Of a stretch of DNA of 64,000 nt, positions 56,136 to 64,000 are shown piece by piece. Location: contig JAAROD010000029.1 in assembly GCA_012274445.1 (NCBI GenBank), forward strand, positions 558,001-622,000, in the 5' to 3' direction. Every line of letters begins with the position of its first letter. Position 1 is the stretch's first letter. The position numbers and the translations under genes were made by a program. Origin of the DNA: Sclerotiophoma versabilis. Its lineage: Eukaryota; Ascomycota; Dothideomycetes; Pleosporales; Didymellaceae. The notes beneath the pieces were generated by a model. The model was not told the origin of the DNA, made no database searches, and worked only from the letters and a program-made list of their open reading frames with translations.

Positions 56136-56927
56136 CTAATCACAGCTTGCCTTTCCTTTACTCTTTCCTAACCGAAGATTCACTTCACTGGGTACGAAGG
56201 TGCGGTCGCCGTCATACTCTGAACCTAGACGCAAGCGCGTCCATGCACCGTCAGGCTCCCTTCGCAGAAGAGAGTTCTGACGGCTAGGTGTGGGGGTGGG
56301 GTCAAGGGAGACAGAATATTCTGAGCTCGCCGGCGTGTTGTTATGCGAATTTAATTGTGCATCTACTGTGGTGTCCCCAACGTGCTGGTTTGAGCCTCCC
56401 GCGGTGTCGTAATATGAAGGGATGGTATAGCTATCTCCAGCTGGTGACGGAGGATCATGCACGCTTGGGCAGCAGGACATGCCACGGATGTCCTTGAGGC
56501 AGTTGTGGTATGTCTCAATGACGGGCGTATCGTCTGGCAAAGGCGCACTCTTGGGAGAGCTGCAACTGTTTACATCATTCCTACGCTGGAGATGGAGGGC
56601 GGGAGAATGGAATGCAGTGGCTGGGTGCGTTTGAATCACGGGCAAAAATGTGGTAATTGGCGGCGCTGGGGTAGTCGTAGAGCGTACGACACGGATGTTG
56701 TTTTCAAGTCTGGCGAGTTCCACGCTTTCGTGGGTTGCGTTGGCGTGTTTTGGCTTTCTGTTGTATAGTATGGTGAGGACAATGATGATTAGAGTTGCTA
56801 ATGTTGCACTGACGGCGATGGGGATCGGGCGGATGGCAATGGGGTGGTTGGAGGGCAGGAGAGCGGATGGGGCGGCGAGCCAGATGACTGACAGCTCTTC
56901 GTTGTTATTCGATGCTGGCAATACCAT
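56136..56927 (-). CDS. Single-pass membrane protein, unknown function
   Basis: A 263-residue intronless frame. A short N-terminal region is followed by one membrane segment at about 30-55 (PIAVSATLATLIIIVLTILY) with a positive stop (NRKPKH), so the N-terminus is probably outside and the remaining about 210 residues cytosolic. The tail is Ser/Pro/Thr-rich and disordered, with PIPSR-like and DPTPTPSRQNSLLRRE segments that could be phosphorylated. It ends LGKSKGKASCD. No domain recognised. The ordering TM-disordered tail is common among fungal orphan proteins. The frame is long and open with an ATG, so I accept it as a gene. Confidence 0.6.
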   Translation of the reverse strand: MVLPASNNNEELSVIWLAAPSALLPSNHPIAIRPIPIAVSATLATLIIIVLTILYNRKPKHANATHESVELARLENNIRVVRSTTTPAPPITTFLPVIQTHPATAFHSPALHLQRRNDVNSCSSPKSAPLPDDTPVIETYHNCLKDIRGMSCCPSVHDPPSPAGDSYTIPSYYDTAGGSNQHVGDTTVDAQLNSHNNTPASSEYSVSLDPTPTPSRQNSLLRREPDGAWTRLRLGSEYDGDRTFVPSEVNLRLGKSKGKASCD

Positions 56928-57049
56928 GATGTCATTTTGGATCAGCCTTGGGCTCCGGAAGCAGGTAGCACAGTTATTGTGAAGAAGAGTCCAAGATTAC
57001 CTACCAGTCTACATTCTAATAGCATGTGAATCCGCCGCGTTTGCACCCT

Positions 57050-59184
57050 TCATGGGTCAATACCTTTGCGCCCTCGTCTTCTAGCCTCAACAGGATCAAA
57101 CGTTCTACCCGATGACTCGCCACTATTTCCATTCGCATCTGCGTCTTGCTTGCCGTGCTTCAGCTCATCCATCGATATTGGCGGTGGCGCCCTTCTCTTC
57201 TTAGGATCTGGGTTGCTCATCTTCCGCATCTCCATCTCAAGCCTGGCAGACAACCTTCTGAGCAGCCACTGCGCCTCGCTCGAGTTGCCCATAAGCGGAC
57301 TACGGATACCTAGCCAACTCCACGCTTGCTCGTCGCCGTCATCCGCTGTTCCGAGATCGGGGGTTGAGCTGTTGCCATGCTTGTGGTGGGTCCGCGCTCG
57401 ACGATGACGCGAGGAGTCGTTCTCGTCTTGACCCAGCAGGCGTAGGTAGTAGGCCCACTCTGAGTAGTTGTACTGCCGTGGAGGGGATGCATCGACATCC
57501 TTCATCAACTGTCTGATCTCCTTTGAGAGGATGAAATGGTAGAAATGGATGTCTCGCATTAGTTTGTCGCCGTGTTCGCCTGCCTCTTCCGCCAACCCAA
57601 GCTCTTCTTCCTCCATATGGCCTCTTAGCCTATCCATCATGTGTCTCAAAGAAGCGCCAGAATCGGCCTCTTGGGACTCTTCCTTGTAGACCTTTCTCAT
57701 CCGCTTTGCGCCAATCTTGAGGGTAGACATGAGGCCTTCTTCATCTGGCAGAAGCGTCAGAGAACCAATCCAAATTGTAAAGTCTTTGAATTCTTTGATA
57801 ATGGTATCGCCCATGTTGCTGATGAGAACGGTCAGTGTTGGTACGGCCAGTAGACTCCAAAACACGAAGAAGGCTTTTCCAGCGTTCGACTGCGGGACGA
57901 GGTCGCCGTAACCGATTGTCAGCAGTGAAGTATACGCAAAGTACATGCTCGAGAAGTAGGTCCAGCCTTGGGGCTTCTCAGCAAACATGAAGACCAAAGC
58001 ACCGAGGAACCACAAAAGCAAGGCCGCTGTGGTCGAGATGGCGAGCGAAGTGTACCGTCGGTTTCTTTCGGAGATCTCCTGTATTTTGCGCATGACATTG
58101 AACTCTTGTTCCCTTCTTTGAGATTCGGGAATTCCCTTCTGAAAATACTCCATCTGTGAGAACCAGCCCAGCTTTATCGTTCTTGTCTGATCATTGTAGG
58201 ATGCCAGAACCCTCTCTCTTTTGATCTCAGTAAAGCGAGCGGCCATCTTTTGCTTACCGTGCTCAAGGATTAGAGAGCGTATAGACCCGATGACCAGACC
58301 GACAGTGACGAGTCCACCGATAGCATAAGGAAACAACAACGAACGGGCCGTGTGGGTTGTGGGAACGAACTCGCCGCCAATACCGACGGTCAATAGAGTA
58401 AAGTCGGCGTAGAAGACTCCGTCTAAGAAATTCCACCCCTCTACTTCTGCGAACATCAGTGCACCTAGGAGTAGATAAAACATGAATCCTATCGTCTGCA
58501 GCATAAGCGTCCTCTGACTTGGAGAAAGCCTAAAATCTTTAGGATAACGGCCTTTGTATGCGCCATATATGGTGAGCGACATCAACGAAGCAATGATGAA
58601 GTATAGTCCGGACGCTATCATTCCGTAGTAGTAGGCCTGGCTCAGAGCATGCTCTTCCCTTGGCTCAATGCGAAAGATTGAGGATGATGCCACGCCGACA
58701 AGGGCCATCAGGAGAAACGAAGCCGTGTAAAATCCGACCACAGTGATGGGCTGTGCAACTGCGAACGATACCCTCCGTGCCATGTTGAGCAGCAAGAACA
58801 TGTTTGCAGTAAGGGCAAAGACCAATGATACCGAGTTGATGGCAATCAACCATTTCGGGTCCTCGACTGTGAACCCGTGACCTTCGTCACTTCCTGGTGG
58901 AATATACACTCTCCATTTCTCAGGGAGAGCGCAGATGCTGAATGCATTTGCCATGGGCCCGAAGGTGCCAGCTATGAGCGGACATGCTGTAGATGCAAAC
59001 CACCAACGACTGCAGTGATCAGTCACTTTCGAGACATGGACCTTGATTGGCTTGCATACCCAGGCTTTAGGAATTCTTGTTCCTCTGCTTTGGCCTGCTC
59101 TCTGTCCTGGTCATACTGCGTATTGTTTGCTTCGACGTCCTCCGCCGCCTGTGTTGCAGACTTATCGAGGCCTGGGTCGTTCAT
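57050..59184 (-). CDS. TOK1: TOK1-type outward-rectifying two-pore potassium channel
   Basis: Plasma-membrane K+ channel passing outward current and setting membrane potential. I add a first exon (59060-59184, MNDPGLDKSATQAAE) by a clean GTATGC...CAG intron of 50 bp in phase 2 to exon 2 (57050-59009), giving 694 residues instead of a start inside the intron. Eight hydrophobic segments are visible: six before and around the first pore (WLIAINSVSLVFALTANMFLL, VVGFYTASFLLMALVG, MIASGLYFIIASLMSLTIYG), then two around the second. Pore 1 reads TLLTVGIGGEF at about 248 and pore 2 TSLLTIGYGDLVP at about 405. Both loops and the eight-segment layout are typical of fungal TOK. The cytosolic C-tail is charged. 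Shares a 451-bp upstream region with the Rrn9 gene. Confidence 0.94.
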
Positions 59185-59635
59185 GCTGTGTATGTGTTGG
59201 AGTGCTCAACGCAACGGAGTGTGGATGCATGTCGCTCTGCAGAATATCCTGCTCAACAATAGCCGAGAAGATTGCCATGGTCAAGTGCAAGACATCCAAG
59301 CTGAGGTGTGCCGCGTGGTCGAAATGACCAATGACGTAGACGCGCTAACAGCGGCATTCTAGACGCAGCGGCTGATCATTTCCGTAGGATCTGATATCCT
59401 CTGGCAGATAGCCTGGATGTCGTTCTCAGACCCTGTTTTTCTTCGTCTCAGGTCTGTGGAGAGAAGCAGTGGATCAAAGGCATGGAAAAAAGTTTGGCAC
59501 GTGCTTTCGCGTTTTCGTAGATACCCCACACAACCCTTCCCCGTCACGTTGACCTTCACTAAGCTATGGACGAGCGAAGTTGCACAACAACCACAAGACG
59601 GTATATACCCATATTCGACATCTACAGCAATCTAG
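59185..59635. promoter_or_regulatory. Divergent promoter between TOK1 and the Rrn9 gene
   Basis: 451 bp serving two head-to-head genes. No obvious TATA box; GTATATACCC at 59600-59609 is 27 bp before the Rrn9 ATG and could be leader. Plus-strand ORFs at 58877-59362 and 59417-59635 are antisense shadows or short. Confidence 0.5.
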
Positions 59636-61564
59636 ATGTCGTTGTTTGGTGGTGACAGCAGCGCGCCGCCAACTGAATCCGAGTACGAATCTGGAACCGA
59701 CAATCCACCGTCCTCCATCTCACAGTCGCCGCCCACCACAAGCTTACAAAGTCCTCCAAGCGCGCAAACCCCACATACTGAGCACGAGCTTTACGGCCCT
59801 TTAGCAGAGTCTACAGTCGAGGACGCGGCTGGCAACGATGCAGACAGCGAAGAGTCTGACGACGAAGGACCAAAACGACCCAATCGGTTTAAAGGTCCAC
59901 CGCAGACATGGAAGAGCTACACCGCAGCAGATCGTCAGGTCACTGAGTCACTTCAGCAGCTTGAAGACACCGATCTCGCCGCCCACCTCTACAATGCGCA
60001 TGCCCTGAAGCGTCGCGTACGAAAACCTACAGTAGAGTTGTCGACGCTCAACAACTGGCAGAATAAGGACGCATGGCTGAAGCAAGGAAGAGAGTTACAA
60101 CACACAGACGCTGCAGGGCAGTTACAGACAGAGCTTGTCCCCGCAAAAGATTGGACCGCGTGGCCACTGCCTCCTACCTCGCTCTACACCCTTAGCGATG
60201 GGTTCAGACAGAGGGCAACAGCCCCCAAAAAGAACGAGTGGGTTATTGGTGGTAATGAAGCACAAGATCCTGGGGAGGAGCTGAAAGATGAAATGTTGGC
60301 TCTGTTCTTACGACTAGCAAAGGAGAATTGGAATGCGAAAGAATCGCAAGATGATGCCCCGCTGACCTCGAGGAAGAGTACTCAGTTAGGAGCAAGATCT
60401 CGATCGCAGAGTGTGCGTTCCGACATAGAAATGAAGGATGGCAGTGGGTTCGAGTCTGGAAACGGCGAAGAGCAGCCGGCTCGAGAGGGCGGGGTGAAGC
60501 GTGGGAGAAAACCTCAAGTTGAGCTGGACATCAAACCAGCCATTCTTGCAGATGACGCCAAAGCACAAATGCTGCTGCGACCAACAATCGCTTCTATTCT
60601 CAGCAAGCTGGACGATATTGCGCTAGCTTTGCAACGGACTCGCCTCAATCACTTCGGTCGCAGCGGGCTTGGTGAAGGATTGTCCCAGAGCGAGTTCACC
60701 ACAGACGCAGAGACCACGGAGCGAGAGTCCAGGTCTAGATCACAGTCTCGAGCAAAAAGCGCACCTCGAAGTAAGTCAGTAACACGACAATCGTCACGTC
60801 CTTCTAGTCGTGCCAGTCGCGCTCCGAAATCTCCAAAGAAGCCTTCGAGACCCGCAGTGGAGCCTGGGGATAGCGACTCGGCTTCGGATTACGGCGCACA
60901 ATTCGAGAAAGACGACGCTCTTGACTCCGAGGTGTCTCGTAGCCTCATAATGCGTCGAAAGCGAAGCAGATCAGAAAGCACTGCAGACGAAGACGACGTG
61001 TCGAATACACGCGACTGGTCACGAGCAGGACTCATGGATTGGAGCGAGGTTCTCAGTATCGCAGCTGTCAAAGGCTGGGATCAAACGGCCCTTGCGCGGA
61101 CGGCAGAGCGTTGCGCAGCATTGTTTGGGGAAAGCATGTCGTTCAAACTCTTTCACGAAGATGTTACCACCAAAGCCACCACAGAACCCATACAGTACAC
61201 TCCATCCATTGTCCCAGTACCAGACTCATCAATACTTGGTGCACCTAGTCGCATGAAACGACCATATTGGCAAGCAGGCGCTATCCGCTGTCCACATACC
61301 GATTGCTATGGACATCACAAGGATTTCAAGGTGTCATATCGTGTCATCGAGCACTGCATGAGGATACATGGCTACGATCCTCGGTCCAACGACTCCGATA
61401 ACGAAGAACGGACACACGGTGGTATTCATATAGACGGGTTCCTGCAGCCTATTACAGCAAAGCAAGGATGGCTAGGACATGGAAGGTCAAAGGCAGGGGG
61501 CAAGAAGAGGAAGACTGGGGAGCCCGACCCTACAGATTCCACGGCTTCAGTGACTGGAACATAA
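59636..61564 (+). CDS. RRN9: Rrn9-domain protein (RNA polymerase I upstream activation factor type)
   Basis: Nucleolar factor for rRNA gene transcription, by family: yeast Rrn9 is a subunit of the upstream activation factor that recruits the Pol I initiation machinery. The 642-residue intronless frame is acidic and Ser/Pro-rich at 1-85, then carries the Rrn9 domain at about 90-160 (TWKSYTAADRQVTESLQQLE, LAAHLYNAHALKRR, LNNWQNKDAW) and the family's DWTAWPLPP at about 178-186. An Arg/Ser-rich low-complexity region at 365-420 is followed by a helical part (WSEVLSIAAVKGWDQTALARTAERC). Near 555-580 a Cys/His set (IRCPHTDCYGHHKDF ... HCMRIHGY) looks like a zinc finger. The tail is basic. It is much longer than yeast Rrn9, as usual for filamentous fungi. 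Confidence 0.82.
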   Translation: MSLFGGDSSAPPTESEYESGTDNPPSSISQSPPTTSLQSPPSAQTPHTEHELYGPLAESTVEDAAGNDADSEESDDEGPKRPNRFKGPPQTWKSYTAADRQVTESLQQLEDTDLAAHLYNAHALKRRVRKPTVELSTLNNWQNKDAWLKQGRELQHTDAAGQLQTELVPAKDWTAWPLPPTSLYTLSDGFRQRATAPKKNEWVIGGNEAQDPGEELKDEMLALFLRLAKENWNAKESQDDAPLTSRKSTQLGARSRSQSVRSDIEMKDGSGFESGNGEEQPAREGGVKRGRKPQVELDIKPAILADDAKAQMLLRPTIASILSKLDDIALALQRTRLNHFGRSGLGEGLSQSEFTTDAETTERESRSRSQSRAKSAPRSKSVTRQSSRPSSRASRAPKSPKKPSRPAVEPGDSDSASDYGAQFEKDDALDSEVSRSLIMRRKRSRSESTADEDDVSNTRDWSRAGLMDWSEVLSIAAVKGWDQTALARTAERCAALFGESMSFKLFHEDVTTKATTEPIQYTPSIVPVPDSSILGAPSRMKRPYWQAGAIRCPHTDCYGHHKDFKVSYRVIEHCMRIHGYDPRSNDSDNEERTHGGIHIDGFLQPITAKQGWLGHGRSKAGGKKRKTGEPDPTDSTASVTGT

Positions 61565-61882
61565 GAAGAGAACATACGATGATATCCCCATATAAGTTTT
61601 GAAGCATACAAACAATTGAACCAAGATTCATTATCGGTCATGGGCCTTCACCAACTGTTAACCCCACTTTGCGGGAGCTAAACTAGCGCGCATCGCACGC
61701 GTCCGTTTGACGCGCCTGGACTTAATCCATCGACGTTCAGAGCCAAGACGTTTCGCTGCCCACATGTATTAGTATTGCACCACCAATTTGGCGAACATAC
61801 TCGCTACATCATCTCACGTGGTGGTCAATCCTTGTTGTATATATTTTCTTCGCCTAAAGATGTACGATAGGTTCTAATTAAA
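61565..61882. promoter_or_regulatory. Short upstream region of the PIF1-type helicase gene
   Basis: 318 bp between two tandem genes; includes TTGTATATAT at 61833-61842, about 40 bp before the ATG. Presumed 3' UTR plus promoter. Nothing else seen. Confidence 0.5.
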
Positions 61883-64000
61883 ATGACCTCATACGAAGAT
61901 GCATACCGTCAAATGCACGCACATTGGCATGGCTGTAGGCTTCACATGACATACAACAGCAGAAGTAAATCAGCTCATAATGCAACAGATCCACCAGTAG
62001 CCCCAAGTAAATCCAGTCCGTCGCCTCCACACAGTTCCCCCCCTCTTTACCACCCGCAGCCATCGAACGCCGTGCCCTACGATCAGGACCTGAATCCCTT
62101 CCCAGTTGAAGATACTCAGGATATACGCAGCCATGTCGAGTCATTTTTGCCCCCAGCACACGGAGATCGCCATGTACGTCGAGCACAAGTAGGTCTTTAC
62201 AGACCCACGCCAGCATTAGGCACAGCACCTTGGGTCCCATACGAGCCTATGAAGCACAAATCTGATTTATTTTATCATGACGAGGACAACAAGCATGGAG
62301 AGCAGAACCCGATACAAACAGTGCCGGGGCGAGGGCAAGGGCAAGGGAAAGGGCAAGCAGACCGTTACCGACTTACACGCCGGTCGGAACCACCCGAGTA
62401 TGAAAATCATAGTCTGCCTTATCTTCCGGGTGCCGCGCAGTACCTACAACGTCGCGAGAGTCAGAACGGTGCAGGACAGGAATCTGACGAGGTTCCTGCG
62501 CAGATCGCTAGTGGTTCCATGGTACAAGCTCGCAACGATGAGTACTCGCGCCCGACGCGCCCTAATGCTGAGCGATCCATTACGGCACAGCCTTCAAAAC
62601 GACTATCTACGGCCCCAGAATCTCTAAACAGTCAAACATCTAAGATTGGCCGCGCGCCTTCAAAACGCTCTGCACAAGCCTCCAGTCCTTCGCACGGCAC
62701 CCAATATGCGCCGCTTGAGATCTCGTCCAGCCCCGAGCCCGACAGAAAACGCGGGAGAACAGCAAATAATTCCCAAATTGTGCGGCCAAACCCACGCGAG
62801 GCTCCCGGACCAACAAGACCCATAGGCTACAATGACTTGCCAAAACAAGAACTGACGAAGATGGTTGCTGAGTCTACAAACGTACAGCCGGGAAAGGTGC
62901 GATACTATGCTGTAGCTATTGGACGTGAACCGGGAGTGTATTTCGACTGGCCCACCGCTGAAAGACAGGTCCATGGCTTTTTCGGCGCAAAACATAAGAA
63001 GTTCAAGGCAAAAGAGGAGGCATTAGCATACGTTGAAAAGCACGGAGAGCACATTCACAATGCGCCATCGATGCAAGTCTCTTGCCCGGCGGTACAGAGG
63101 TCCTTCGACTCGGTTTATCACTCTAACAGCACCAGCTATGAGCCGATCCAACTACCATCGCACGAGACAAAACCAGTAAATGTTAGTCAAGATTTTGTTC
63201 CGCTGGACAACAAGCCCAAGCCCGTGCTAGACGATGAACCCAAGCTTGTCCCTGAGCAACAACACGTCGTAGATCTGATCGTACAGGGTCACAATGTTTT
63301 CTACACTGGTTCTGCAGGATGTGGTAAAAGCACAATTCTCAAGGCTTTCGTCAAACAGCTGCAACAACAGGGAAAGAGGGTCAAGATTGTCGCCCCGACA
63401 AACCTGGCTGCGCTAAATGTAGGCGGTCAGACAACCTGGAACTTTGCCGGTTGGACGCCCGACAGCATGAAGATACGCATTGACAAACTGATGGAAAACT
63501 CTCGCGGTAAAGAGAACTGGAAGAAGTTCGACGAAACGGATGTCCTGGTGATTGATGAGATCAGTATGATTGAGAACCTCCAGTTTGAGCGCCTTAACAT
63601 GATCCTGAAAGCTTCGAGAGGAGAGAAGTATGGCGGTGGTGCATTTGGCGGCATGCAGCTTGTTGTCACTGGAGACGTAAGTGTGCACAGATGAAGACAA
63701 ACGGCTCATGGCTGACTAGCACAGTTCTACCAGCTCGCCCCTGTCAAGCCCTTCAGTCGCTGCATGTGCGGATGGGAACTTGAAAAGGATCACCAGCACA
63801 ATCCCAAGGAGTACAAGTGCACGAATAGGGATTGTCGAGAACATACTTTCTACGACATCGATAAATGGGCTTTCAGAAGTCAAGCTTGGGAAGTACGCAT
63901 TTCGATTTACGATCACACAGCGTATGTACTGATTGTCGTAGGACTGTGGATTCAAGCACGTAAACCTTACCCAGATCCACAGGCAGTCCGATATGATGTT
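61883..64000 (+). CDS. PIF1-like DNA helicase with RNase H1 N-terminal-type domain, 3' end cut by window
   Basis: ATP-dependent 5'-3' DNA helicase of the Pif1 superfamily-1B type, nuclear or mitochondrial. Exons: 61883-63676, 63725-63892 and 63942 to the window end, all in phase, giving about 674 residues and continuing. Residues 1-330 are disordered (Ser/Pro/Gln). At about 338-390 an RNase H1 N-terminal/caulimovirus-type hybrid-binding domain is seen (YYAVAIGREPGVYFDWPTAE, GAKHKKFKAKEEALAYV). The helicase core starts with Walker A TGSAGCGKST at about 475 and Walker B VLVIDEISM at about 553. After the intron QLAPVKPF follows, then a Cys-rich insertion (CMCGWELEKDHQH, YKCTNRDC) that may bind zinc, and FKHVNLTQIHRQSD. 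The short exon 2 carries the insertion. The start could also be the Met at 61949. Confidence 0.92.

Noticed and set aside
59010..59026. Met at 59026 as TOK1 start
   Set aside because: It lies inside the intron. A first exon at 59060-59184 with clean splice sites and phase is better.
1..64000. CRISPR arrays, bacterial operons, riboswitches, intact retrotransposons or viral genes
   Set aside because: None seen. The window is eukaryotic with spliceosomal introns, and no reverse transcriptase, integrase or regular spaced repeats were found.

Overview
This is nuclear chromosome sequence from a filamentous ascomycete, most likely Dothideomycetes/Pleosporales. The genes carry short GT-AG introns (mostly 47-64 bp, with CTAAC/CTGAC-like branch sites) in phase-compatible positions. 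The families present include a Zn2Cys6 regulator, the TOK1 potassium channel, Rrn9, an FSH hydrolase, a CBM18-linked glyoxal oxidase and a SLIP-GC-like GTPase. The tRNA-Gly carries an intron. The order-level placement is inference from protein style, not from a search.

Layout. 0-4 kb: a six-exon Zn2Cys6 regulator running off the left edge, divergent from phosphopantothenoylcysteine ligase (CoA synthesis). 4-13 kb: one low-complexity zinc-ribbon protein between two long gene-poor stretches. 13.4-15.9 kb: a secreted copper-radical oxidase with three chitin-binding modules. 16.8 kb: tRNA-Gly(GCC). 17-28 kb: an accessory island with two decayed copies of a GH18 chitinase 3' end in direct orientation around a dynamin-like GTPase gene, an 86-bp MITE-like insertion in one of them, and a large two-TM protein of unrecognised family. 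29-34 kb: RAD2/XPG nuclease and an ER FKBP. 34-41 kb: gene-sparse, with one basic orphan protein and a decayed paralogue of the two-TM gene. 41-64 kb: compact housekeeping DNA with FSH hydrolase, RPN5, an NTF2-like protein, a small acidic protein, a TPR protein, an MGMT-type repair protein, a secreted cysteine-rich protein, a PA-TM-RING ubiquitin ligase, an aquaporin, a single-pass membrane protein, TOK1, Rrn9 and a PIF1-type helicase cut by the right edge.

Most genes are unrelated housekeeping functions and no biosynthetic cluster is visible. Three products concern DNA maintenance (RAD2, MGMT, PIF1), two the proteasome/ubiquitin system (RPN5, RING ligase) and two membrane transport of water and potassium (aquaporin, TOK1). 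The most unusual content is the 18-28 kb island together with its relic near 40 kb. Exon boundaries were read by eye from splice motifs and frame agreement.
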